NCBI GenBank assembly: GCA_937944065.1
Contig: CALDZS010000300.1
Coordinates: 1-5,267 of the forward strand
Direction: 5' to 3'
Source of the DNA: an uncultured Amylibacter sp.
GTDB taxonomy: Bacteria; Pseudomonadota; Alphaproteobacteria; Rhodobacterales; Rhodobacteraceae
DNA: 5,267 bases
Shown: positions 1 to 5,267 of the stretch, piece by piece
How positions within the stretch are numbered: position 1 is the first letter of the stretch
Layout: each line of letters starts with the position of its first letter
Position numbers and translations under genes: made by a program
Notes under the pieces: generated by a model
Database searches by the model: none
What the model saw: only the letters and a program-made list of their open reading frames with translations
Told to the model about the DNA's origin: nothing

Positions 1-210
1 GAGTTTGAGCTTAACGCGCTACAAACTCGATTCTCACCACCTGCGACCATAGCTGGTTCAATGAAACGGGGTGGCAAATTAGAGGTTTCCAAGGCTGAAG
101 TCAGCAATGATACAGAGGCCATGGCGAAGCTGCGCCGCCAACCCAAATTGGTCGATCTGCCAATTGGATTGACGCCCGACCAAATTGGGCAAGGAGACAG
201 GCCTGACTAA
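1..210 (+). CDS. C-terminal fragment of an unrecognised protein (cut by left edge)
   Basis: Frame 1 is open from the first base to a TAA at 208-210, giving 69 residues that end in DQIGQGDRPD. The true start lies outside the window, although an internal ATG at 61-63 could start a shorter product. The visible part is hydrophilic, rich in Lys, Arg, Asp and Gln, and shows no membrane segment, signal peptide, cysteine or domain motif that I recognise. It is probably a soluble tail or linker region. Its stop overlaps the possible CTG start of the next gene, and the Shine-Dalgarno of that gene lies inside its last codons, so the two are probably co-transcribed. The final 25 codons carry an inverted repeat that constrains the base sequence. 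The reading frame could be chance, but uninterrupted length plus the coupled downstream gene makes it a likely gene end. No function is assigned. Confidence 0.5.
   Translation, partial: EFELNALQTRFSPPATIAGSMKRGGKLEVSKAEVSNDTEAMAKLRRQPKLVDLPIGLTPDQIGQGDRPD
142..189. repeat. Inverted repeat with three CCAA(A)TTGG boxes
   Basis: Arms at 142-154 (CCCAAATTGGTCG) and 177-189 (CGACCAAATTGGG) are complementary at 12 of 13 positions, with one A-A mismatch. The 22-nt spacer contains a perfect 8-bp palindrome CCAATTGG at 160-167. This gives three similar boxes at 143-151, 160-167 and 180-188, spaced roughly 17 to 20 bp apart. It lies inside the end of the upstream reading frame and stops one base before the AAGGAG at 191-196. 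No T-tract follows on either strand, so it is not a standard intrinsic terminator. It could be an operator-like cluster or an mRNA hairpin beside the ribosome-binding site. The function is unknown. Confidence 0.5.
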
Positions 211-559
211 CCAGAGCCATATAAAAAGGGTAGGGTTGATAGCCATTCCCGTCATCGCAGTTACACTGTTTTTGGCCGTTGGCTATCACCTGACTGTCCC
301 GTCATCCGAACAGGTCTTTGACCAGGCGTTGCGGACAGGAACCCCTTGCACAAGCGCCGACCAATGTACGGTGCTTGTGCCCGATTGCCCGCTTGGGTGT
401 TACCATGCGGTTCACAAAAGTGATTTGGCGCGTTTTCAGACACTCGCAGCAACGTTGATTGAAAAAGAACATAGCAAAGGTAACATTTGTGCGTATGATT
501 GTGCCGCGCCTAAACCCCTTCAGTGCATTGCAGGAAGATGTGCATTCGCGAGTGAGTAA
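185..559 (+). CDS. Small membrane-anchored or secreted eight-cysteine protein
   Basis: From TTG at 185 the product is 124 residues, ending at TAA 557-559. A short basic N-terminus (H12, K14, R15) is followed by a hydrophobic segment at about 16-36 (VGLIAIPVIAVTLFLAV), reading as a signal anchor or uncleaved signal sequence; there is no lipobox cysteine. The remainder is predicted to be periplasmic and has eight cysteines at 55, 61, 68, 72, 102, 106, 114 and 119, with spacing C-x5-C-x6-C-x3-C-x29-C-x3-C-x7-C-x4-C. The even number and export signal suggest up to four disulfides. The ending CIAGRCAF resembles the C-terminal C-x-x-G-x-C pattern of small secreted Cys-rich proteins of unknown function found in many proteobacteria. 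The start is uncertain: no ATG exists in this frame. TTG 185 lacks a Shine-Dalgarno, CTG 203 has an excellent one, and TTG 236 would remove the basic residues before the hydrophobic helix. It is probably co-transcribed with the upstream partial gene. The biochemical role is unknown. Confidence 0.7.
   Translation: MGKETGLTNQSHIKRVGLIAIPVIAVTLFLAVGYHLTVPSSEQVFDQALRTGTPCTSADQCTVLVPDCPLGCYHAVHKSDLARFQTLAATLIEKEHSKGNICAYDCAAPKPLQCIAGRCAFASE
191..196 (+). promoter_or_regulatory. Strong Shine-Dalgarno that may define a CTG start
   Basis: AAGGAG at 191-196 is followed after 6 nt by CTG at 203-205, in frame with the eight-cysteine protein. The spacing is ideal for initiation there, whereas TTG at 185 lies upstream of the motif and cannot use it. 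The CTG overlaps the TAA of the preceding frame within CTGACTAA (203-210), the geometry of translational coupling. CTG starts are rare, so this is a suggestion rather than a settled start. Starting at 203 would give a 118-residue protein that keeps the basic residues before the hydrophobic helix. Confidence 0.5.
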
Positions 560-669
560 ACTAGGTGTTATATATCACTGAAATTTATAGATTATATCTG
601 GCTTTGATACATCCCAAAGAGCTCGCACTTCGAGGTCTTTGTTTTCTCGATGTAAATCAAGCTTAGCGG
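560..669. other. Convergent intergenic gap
   Basis: This 110-bp AT-rich stretch separates the plus-strand small gene from the 3' end of the minus-strand operon. I see no coding frame worth calling in it. Its only clear structure is the hairpin at 616-640. If the small ORF at 670-888 is not a real gene, the gene-free stretch extends to the end of the GST gene at 899. Confidence 0.6.
616..648 (+). terminator. Putative rho-independent terminator
   Basis: AAAGAGCTCG (616-625) and CGAGGTCTTT (631-640) pair at nine of ten positions around a 5-nt loop CACTT, with one internal G-G mismatch. GTTTTCTC follows at 641-648, a short and interrupted T-tract in plus-strand sense. The position, 57 nt after the stop of the eight-cysteine gene and between convergent genes, fits a terminator. 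The mismatch and weak tract mean it may be only partly effective. In minus-strand sense the hairpin is followed by GGGATG, so it is a poor intrinsic terminator for the transporter operon. Confidence 0.5.
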
Positions 670-888
670 TTAAGTAATATCAAAATCCAATTTGGCTTCG
701 GCAATATATGCGTTGTCGGCACCAACGGGATCAGTCGTCGTGAACCATTTACGCACAAGACTGAAGTCGAGCCGCCATCGTCCGTTTGGCAATGCACCTG
801 ATGTTGTTGGCAAAAGCATGGCCTTCGACTTTTCTGCATTCTGGATCACCCGTATTGGGGTGTCCTGCCATTCGACACGACAAAGCAT
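670..888 (-). CDS. Small hypothetical protein downstream of the GST
   Basis: An ATG at 886-888 opens a 72-residue frame ending at TAA 670-672. It begins 10 nt after the GST stop, and AGGCAGGG overlapping that stop gives a plausible ribosome-binding site, so it would be the last gene of the operon. The product has a balanced soluble composition (four Trp, several Asp and Arg; ending AKLDFDIT) with one cysteine near the N-terminus and no signal peptide or membrane segment. I do not recognise a family. The frame is also open upstream to a TTG at 919-921 inside the GST gene, and it lies in the +1 frame relative to the GST across a run of six T. It could therefore be a frameshifted extension of the GST or a remnant of a longer gene. 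The opposite strand is also open here (692-1006), but that frame runs antisense through the GST end and is less convincing. Confidence 0.45.
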   Translation of the reverse strand: MLCRVEWQDTPIRVIQNAEKSKAMLLPTTSGALPNGRWRLDFSLVRKWFTTTDPVGADNAYIAEAKLDFDIT

Positions 889-898
889 GTTGCCCTGC

Positions 899-1516
899 CT
901 AGAAAATGGAACGCGACCCAAAAAAGGAGTGGGCGTTCACCGTAGCTGGTCTGGCCCTAATCTGGTCAAGCCAACGCGCAAGGTGCTCTGCCTTGTCCAG
1001 CGATAAACCAAGATGATCATGAACATGTAACCACGGGAAAAGCGCGATATCCGCTATGGTGTAGGTGTCACCGCATATATACTGTTTGCCGTTCAGCTGA
1101 TGATTCAAATATTCGATTGTACGATTTGCGATCGCGCGATGTTGGGTTAACGCCTCTGGGTTGGATGTTTTTGCAATGTGGCACCAGTGTTCGACCTGTC
1201 CAAAATGGGGGCCTTGGGTGGATGCCTGATAAAAGAGCCACATGATCATTTGGTCGTTGATACGGGGATCGTCGACAAGCCCCCAGCCAGTTTTTTGGGC
1301 CAATTTGAACAGGATCGAATTAGATTCGCTTAGGTATTGCTCTCCGTCATAAAACACCGGCACTTTTCCAGCAGGGTTTATTGCAAGAAATTCCGGTTTG
1401 TGCTGCTCGCCCGCGCGAATATTTATCGGGACGAATTCAAATTCAACGTTGGTCTCTTGTAAGAACATCAAGACTTTAAGGGTATTGATAGTGTCGTATC
1501 CGTACAGCTTCATCAT
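899..1516 (-). CDS. Glutathione S-transferase, YfcG/YghU-like (Nu-class type)
   Basis: A predicted cytoplasmic 205-residue enzyme using glutathione, either conjugating it to electrophiles or acting as a disulfide-bond reductase as known for E. coli YfcG and YghU. The thioredoxin-fold N-terminal domain (about 2-80) has MKLYGY at the first strand, a TINTLK segment (9-14) where the Nu class has TPNGxK, the cis-proline in KVPVF (P53) and the glutathione-contacting ES pair E64-S65 in SESNSILF. The helical C-terminal domain (about 88-205) carries WLFYQASTQGPHFGQ (93-107), closely like the WLFWQ..GLGPMLGQ stretch of YfcG, the N-capping box TIAD (153-156) and the terminal RARPAT (187-192). Length is normal. 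ATGATG at 1511-1516 gives two adjacent starts, only 4 nt after the ATPase stop and without a strong Shine-Dalgarno, so translation is probably coupled to the transporter. The subclass is confident; the physiological substrate is unknown, though the operon suggests imported thiol peptides or conjugates. Confidence 0.9.
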   Translation of the reverse strand: MMKLYGYDTINTLKVLMFLQETNVEFEFVPINIRAGEQHKPEFLAINPAGKVPVFYDGEQYLSESNSILFKLAQKTGWGLVDDPRINDQMIMWLFYQASTQGPHFGQVEHWCHIAKTSNPEALTQHRAIANRTIEYLNHQLNGKQYICGDTYTIADIALFPWLHVHDHLGLSLDKAEHLARWLDQIRARPATVNAHSFFGSRSIF

Positions 1517-1520
1517 AGAC

Positions 1521-3203
1521 TTAGGTCTGCCACGACGTGGGCATCACAGGCGTCAAATCCAGCAACGACTTCGTATAGTCTGCCTGCGGAGAAGTATAAA
1601 CGGCGTGTGTCTCACCCACTTCCTCGATCTTGCCATTGCGAAGGACTGCGGTGTCGTCTGCCATTTGGCGCACTACGGCGAGGTTATGGCTGATAAACAG
1701 GATCGTCAGGCCAAACTTGGTTTGTAGGTCTTTCAATAGATTCAATATTTCGGCTTGGATGGATACATCCAACGCCGAGGTCGGCTCATCACAAATTAAA
1801 AAGCGAGGGCGTGCCAGCAGGGCGCGAGCGACTGCAATGCGTTGGCGTTGACCGCCCGAAAATTGATGCGGATATTTTGTCACCGCGTCGGGCTGCATTC
1901 CAACGAGCGCCAGCATAGACGCCGCCAGTTTTTCGCGTTCTTCCGCGTCCTTAACAAAGCCGTAGAACCACAAAGGTTCTGTTAGGATATCCCCAATTCG
2001 GTGCCGTGAATTCAGGCTGGAATATGGGTCTTGGAACACCATTTGAATCAATTGGCGTGATGGATGATGGCGGCTGCGGGATTTGCCGAAGGGCAGCGCG
2101 GTGTCACCTAACATCATTGTGCCACTGCTGGGTGTTACCAATCCAGTGATGGCCTTGGCCAACGTTGATTTGCCGGACCCGCTTTCGCCCACCAACCCCA
2201 TAATCGAGCCAGGTTTAATATTCAGTGTAACTTTATCCAGCGCAACATAGGGCGGGGGCTTGCGAAACAGCGATGCGCGAGGCGCTGCAAACTGCACTGT
2301 CAAATTCTGTAATGACATACCTGTTAGATCGTGTTGTTGACCCTCAAGCAGCCAATTTTCCGCAATGTCACCTAAGGTAGGTGCAGTGTCATCAGCATCT
2401 GGCACGCGAAAGCGGCCCATTTTGCGGTCCAGGGGTGGCACAGCATCCATCAAGGCTTGGGTGTAAAGATGTTGAGGCTTGCCCAATACTTGTGCGGTGA
2501 CGCCTGTCTCAATCACGCGGCCCTTGCGCATGACGCTAACACGGTCGGCCACTTGCGCAATCACACCGATATCATGCGTGATCAGCATGAACGCAATTTG
2601 GCGTTCTTTCGCCAGACGTTGGATCAACTCGAGGACCTGTGATTGCACCGCCACATCTAACGCCGTCGTTGGTTCGTCAGCGATGATCAACTCGGGGTCG
2701 GTGCTGACTGCCAGCGCGATCACTGCACGTTGACGCATGCCACCAGAGAACTGGTGTGGGTAGGCTTTTATCCGCTGAGCCGCGTTTTTGATCCCAATCT
2801 CCTCAAGCAGATCAACCGCGCGCTTGCGCGCAGCACTTTCGCTGACATCTGAATGGGACTGAATGGTTTCGATCAGCTGATCTTCGATGGTCATCAAGGG
2901 GTTTAGGCTAGTTTGTGGGTCCTGAAAGATCATCGAGATACGATTACCCCGTATTTCATGAGCTTGTGTAGGCGTTAGTTTTCGCAGATCCGTATCGCCC
3001 AGCGTCAAAGTTCCATTCGCCACGTAACCCGGCGATTGCAGCAGGCCGATAACCGCCGCACCCACGGTGGACTTGCCAGCGCCACTTTCCCCGACCAAGC
3101 CGTGAATTTCACCCGGCTTGATCGTCATGTCCACGTCTTCGATGGCGCTAAAGTCACCAAAACGAGACGGAAATTTTACGGTAAGATCTTTGATCAGCAG
3201 CAT
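1521..3203 (-). CDS. Peptide ABC importer ATPase with two fused nucleotide-binding domains (DppD-DppF type)
   Basis: This 560-residue cytoplasmic protein hydrolyses ATP to drive the permease pair. NBD1 has Walker A GESGAGKS (38-45), Q-loop Q94 in QDPQTSLNP, signature FSGGMRQ (152-158), Walker B LIIADE (172-177) and switch His H210. A short oligopeptide-type C-terminal extension follows (LYTQALMDAVPPLD, about 246-259), then a linker of about 35 residues. NBD2 has Walker A GESGSGKS (339-346), Q391 in QDPYSSLN, signature FSGGQRQ (448-454), Walker B FLICDE (468-473) and H506. Every catalytic motif is intact in both halves, so both ATP sites should be competent. Canonical Dpp/Opp systems use two separate proteins of about 330 residues; the fused form is known in YejF and GsiA. 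ATG 3201-3203 directly abuts the TAG of the upstream permease gene, with GAGG about 9 nt before it. The family is certain; the substrate cannot be read from the ATPase. Confidence 0.96.
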   Translation of the reverse strand: MLLIKDLTVKFPSRFGDFSAIEDVDMTIKPGEIHGLVGESGAGKSTVGAAVIGLLQSPGYVANGTLTLGDTDLRKLTPTQAHEIRGNRISMIFQDPQTSLNPLMTIEDQLIETIQSHSDVSESAARKRAVDLLEEIGIKNAAQRIKAYPHQFSGGMRQRAVIALAVSTDPELIIADEPTTALDVAVQSQVLELIQRLAKERQIAFMLITHDIGVIAQVADRVSVMRKGRVIETGVTAQVLGKPQHLYTQALMDAVPPLDRKMGRFRVPDADDTAPTLGDIAENWLLEGQQHDLTGMSLQNLTVQFAAPRASLFRKPPPYVALDKVTLNIKPGSIMGLVGESGSGKSTLAKAITGLVTPSSGTMMLGDTALPFGKSRSRHHPSRQLIQMVFQDPYSSLNSRHRIGDILTEPLWFYGFVKDAEEREKLAASMLALVGMQPDAVTKYPHQFSGGQRQRIAVARALLARPRFLICDEPTSALDVSIQAEILNLLKDLQTKFGLTILFISHNLAVVRQMADDTAVLRNGKIEEVGETHAVYTSPQADYTKSLLDLTPVMPTSWQT

Positions 3204-4109
3204 CTAGCGCAACCTCGGATTAAAGACGTCGCGCAGAAAATCGCCAAGGATGTTGATGGACACCACAAGCATCACAAGAAACAAGGTGGGAATCCATAAT
3301 ATCCACCATTCGCCCGATAACAGGAATTGCATACCAATTCTGATTAGGGTGCCAAGGCTGGGGCTGTCTGCAGGCAAGCCAATGCCAAGGAACGACAATG
3401 TAGCCTCCAGCAGAATGGCAGAGGCCAAATCAACGGTCATGATCACCAAAAGCGGTCCAAGTATATTGGGCAAGATATGCACAAACATCACCCGTAGCGG
3501 GTGTTGGCCCATCATGATCGCGGCTTGCACATATTCCTTGTTCATTTGCACGAAGGTGGACGCACGGGCTGTGCGGGCAAAGTTCACCCAAAGCGATAGT
3601 GCTATGGCCAAGGTCAGGACAGCAACGCGCAGGTCTTGCTGAATGGCGGCGGGCAAAATGCCTCGTGCGATGCCGTCTATTAGCAAAGCGGTCAAGATCG
3701 CGGGCAGTGCAAGTTGCACGTCAGCGATGCGCATTACGACGGCGTCAAACCGACCGCCATAGTATCCGGCAGCAAGGCCAAGTCCCACACCAAGAACGGC
3801 AGCAATGGTCAACGCTGATAGGCCGATGACCAAAGACAACCGCGCACCATACAAAATAGAAGAGATCATGTCGCGGCCCTGATCGTCCGTTCCCAACAGA
3901 TATTTGGGGTTTGCACCGTCTAGCCATGCGGGTGGCAGCAACCCGTCAAACAGGCTGAATGACGCCAGATCATAGGGATTAACCAACGCGATCCAAGGCG
4001 CGAATACAGCCCCCAAAAGGATAACCGCCGCGACGATGGCCGCCACAATGGCCGCTGGGGAATGTACGAACAGCCAAAGACCTTCGTATTTTTTTACAAA
4101 GTCGATCAT
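3204..4109 (-). CDS. dppC: Peptide ABC importer inner-membrane permease, DppC/OppC type
   Basis: A 301-residue inner-membrane subunit that forms half of the translocation channel with the DppB-type protein. An OppC-like N-terminal region has a first membrane helix at about 18-38, followed by a periplasmic segment that leads to the family motif LLGTDDQGRDMISSILYGAR (71-90). The binding-protein-dependent transport domain follows, with helices at about 91-115, 135-150, 162-178, 212-235 and 268-288. The cytoplasmic EAA loop that docks on the ATPase lies at about 181-215 (KEYVQAAIMMGQHPLR, then HILPN). The C-terminus LGDFLRDVFNPRLR is typical. The ATG (4107-4109) overlaps the upstream permease stop as ATGA, which implies translational coupling and equal subunit amounts. 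The symbol denotes the family; dipeptide specificity is not shown. Confidence 0.95.
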   Translation of the reverse strand: MIDFVKKYEGLWLFVHSPAAIVAAIVAAVILLGAVFAPWIALVNPYDLASFSLFDGLLPPAWLDGANPKYLLGTDDQGRDMISSILYGARLSLVIGLSALTIAAVLGVGLGLAAGYYGGRFDAVVMRIADVQLALPAILTALLIDGIARGILPAAIQQDLRVAVLTLAIALSLWVNFARTARASTFVQMNKEYVQAAIMMGQHPLRVMFVHILPNILGPLLVIMTVDLASAILLEATLSFLGIGLPADSPSLGTLIRIGMQFLLSGEWWILWIPTLFLVMLVVSINILGDFLRDVFNPRLR

Positions 4110-5080
4110 TGCACGTCTCTGATGCGCAGACGCGGGTCTATGGCGACGTAGAGTAGGTCAACAACAAGGTTAACCAGTACAAAAAAGAACGCGATCACCA
4201 CGAGGTAAACACCCATGACTGGGATGTCGACAAAGCGGATGGATTCTAGAAACAACAATCCCATGCCAGGCCATTGAAATACGCTTTCGGTTACAATGGA
4301 AAAAGCGATGACACCGCCAAATTGCAGCCCGATAATGGTAATCACGGGCACTAACGTATTTGCGAGTGCATGTTTATAATGAAGGCGCCCCATAGGCACG
4401 CCACGGGCCATGGCGAACCGGATATAGTCGGATCGCATGACCTCCATCATTTCAGCGCGGACAAGCCGCATGGTCAGGGTCAGTTGGTAAACGCCCAGTG
4501 TGATCGCAGGCAACAACAGCGCCCGCCACCCATCAATGGTAAACAGTGAACTCTCCCACCCCCCGATCTGAACCGTTCCGCCCCGCCCGAAGGTCGGCAG
4601 CCATCCCAGCTGCACACCAAAGATAAAAATTAGCATGATCCCAATCACAAAGGTCGGGATGGAAACGCCCACAAGGGTGGTCATCAAAATGGTTTGGGTC
4701 AGCACGCCACGTGGTTTTAGTGCTGTATACACCCCAGCAGGCACCCCCACGAGAAGCGATATGATCAACGCCACCACGCCCAATTCCAAAGTTGCAGGAA
4801 TGCGGTCGGCAATCATGTCCGCCACCGGTTGGCGGGTTCGGTAAGAAAACCCGAAATCGCCTTTTAACATGTCGCCCGTGAAGCGCGCGAATTGATACAC
4901 GAATGGGTCGTTCAATCCTAATTCTTCACGCAAGCGTTCCTGATCCTCGACAGAGGTTTCCACGCCCGTCATCTGGGTGATCGGATCCCCCACAAACCGG
5001 AACAAGGAAAAGGCCAAAAAGGCGACGGCCAGCATCACGAATACGGATTGAACCATCCGTTTCAGGATAAAATATACCAT
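4106..5080 (-). CDS. dppB: Peptide ABC importer inner-membrane permease, DppB/OppB type
   Basis: A 324-residue inner-membrane subunit and partner of the DppC-type protein. It begins with the usual short basic start and first helix (MVYFILKRMVQS, helix about 9-29). The conserved periplasmic region contains RLREELGLNDPF (49-60) and GDFGFSYRTRQPV (74-86). Further helices lie at about 98-119, 131-157, 185-205, 243-266 and 287-313. The EAA loop that contacts the ATPase is at about 210-242 (EMMEVMRSDYIRFAMARG, then HALANTLVP). The C-terminal DLLYVAIDPRLR is a family hallmark. Length is close to that of other family members. The ATG at 5078-5080 lies 23 nt after the binding-protein stop; AAAAAGG just upstream gives a close-spaced ribosome-binding site and a GGAG lies further away. 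The symbol marks family similarity; the solute could be a dipeptide, oligopeptide or glutathione-like molecule. Confidence 0.95.
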   Translation of the reverse strand: MVYFILKRMVQSVFVMLAVAFLAFSLFRFVGDPITQMTGVETSVEDQERLREELGLNDPFVYQFARFTGDMLKGDFGFSYRTRQPVADMIADRIPATLELGVVALIISLLVGVPAGVYTALKPRGVLTQTILMTTLVGVSIPTFVIGIMLIFIFGVQLGWLPTFGRGGTVQIGGWESSLFTIDGWRALLLPAITLGVYQLTLTMRLVRAEMMEVMRSDYIRFAMARGVPMGRLHYKHALANTLVPVITIIGLQFGGVIAFSIVTESVFQWPGMGLLFLESIRFVDIPVMGVYLVVIAFFFVLVNLVVDLLYVAIDPRLRIRDVQ

Positions 5081-5103
5081 CGCCTTTTTGCTCTATCTCC
5101 GGA

Positions 5104-5267
5104 TCAGTTCACTGTAACCCAACGCAACATAAAGAAGTTGTCCGCGCGTTGTGTCAGATCGACATTGTCTTTGGCAGCCCAAATCAATGGTTGTGTGTAC
5201 AGTGGAATATAGGCGACCTCGTCTTGAGTGATGGCGACGATTTCGTCGATCATTGCTTGACGTGCTG
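5104..5267 (-). CDS. C-terminal end of the periplasmic solute-binding protein (SBP family 5), cut by right edge
   Basis: Reading the minus strand from the right edge gives about 54 residues ending at TGA 5104-5106. The segment contains EVAYIPLYTQPLIWAAKD and then RADNFFMLRWVTVN at the end. This matches the C-terminal pattern of family 5 extracellular solute-binding proteins (DppA/OppA/GsiB group), where a proline-leucine strand with an IWA segment is followed by a D-N-x-x-x-L-R-W-V tail. The protein should be exported to the periplasm and deliver solute to the DppB/DppC channel. The ligand-binding region and signal peptide lie outside the window, so specificity cannot be judged. It is the first visible gene of the operon, and a promoter would be expected upstream of it, beyond the right edge. 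Confidence 0.88.
   Translation of the reverse strand, partial: ARQAMIDEIVAITQDEVAYIPLYTQPLIWAAKDNVDLTQRADNFFMLRWVTVN

Noticed and set aside
1..28. Hairpin at the left edge (GAGTTTG at 1-7 with CAAACTC at 22-28, plus AGC/GCT inside)
   Set aside because: It is short, lies inside an open reading frame and at the window edge, and has no T-tract or partner site, so chance is a good explanation.
692..1006. A 104-residue plus-strand open frame across the GST 3' end
   Set aside because: It starts with TTG without a clear ribosome-binding site, runs antisense to the well-supported GST end, and its composition (many Arg, Ser and Pro) reads like a shadow frame.
1521..3203. Two similar halves that could be read as a tandem duplication or assembly error
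   Set aside because: The halves are diverged throughout and match the known two-domain architecture of peptide importer ATPases.
1398..3829. Several plus-strand open frames opposite the ATPase and permease genes
   Set aside because: They are antisense shadows of strongly supported genes, have no ribosome-binding sites of note and show Arg/Ser/Thr-rich, non-protein-like composition.
5081..5103. Possible terminator or attenuator between the binding-protein and DppB genes
   Set aside because: The 23-nt gap has no usable stem; a hairpin that lowers transporter expression relative to the binding protein is common in such operons but is not visible here.
1..5267. CRISPR array, insertion sequence, tRNA or phage-type module
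   Set aside because: No regularly spaced repeats, transposase motifs, terminal inverted repeats, tRNA-like cloverleaf or phage genes were seen; the window is mainly a conventional transport operon.

Overview
The window looks like a chromosomal stretch from an alphaproteobacterium, most likely a marine Rhodobacterales (Roseobacter-type) species. This rests on the style of the peptide transporter (tandem-fused ATPase, substrate-binding protein ending in a typical FMLRWVTVN-like tail), the moderate GC content (roughly half, judged by eye) and tight operon packing. The taxon is inferred from protein style; no rRNA or marker gene is present.

Minus strand, from the right edge to about 670: one compact operon for a dipeptide/oligopeptide-type (Dpp/Opp/Gsi family) ABC importer. 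In transcription order it holds the C-terminal end of a periplasmic substrate-binding protein (cut by the right edge), a DppB-type permease, a DppC-type permease, a single ATPase polypeptide carrying both nucleotide-binding domains, a YfcG/YghU-like glutathione S-transferase, and a small unrecognised ORF. The junctions are very tight: 23 nt, a 4-nt ATGA overlap, a zero-gap TAG|ATG, 4 nt, then 10 nt. The first four genes make a complete importer: the binding protein captures the solute in the periplasm, the two permeases form the channel, and the fused ATPase powers it. The GST in the same transcript hints that the solute may be glutathione, a glutathione conjugate or another thiol peptide, but this is inference from context.

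Plus strand, 1 to 559: the 3' end of an unrecognised gene cut by the left edge, overlapped by a small gene for a membrane-anchored or secreted protein with eight cysteines. The overlap has a strong Shine-Dalgarno followed by a possible CTG start. Just upstream lies a cluster of three CCAA(A)TTGG boxes forming an inverted repeat.

The plus-strand genes and the minus-strand operon converge on a short non-coding gap (560-669) that holds one terminator-like hairpin. No mobile element, CRISPR array, tRNA or rRNA was seen. Most of the window is an ordinary transport operon; the less ordinary parts are the GST linkage, the small ORF after it, and the left-hand small genes.
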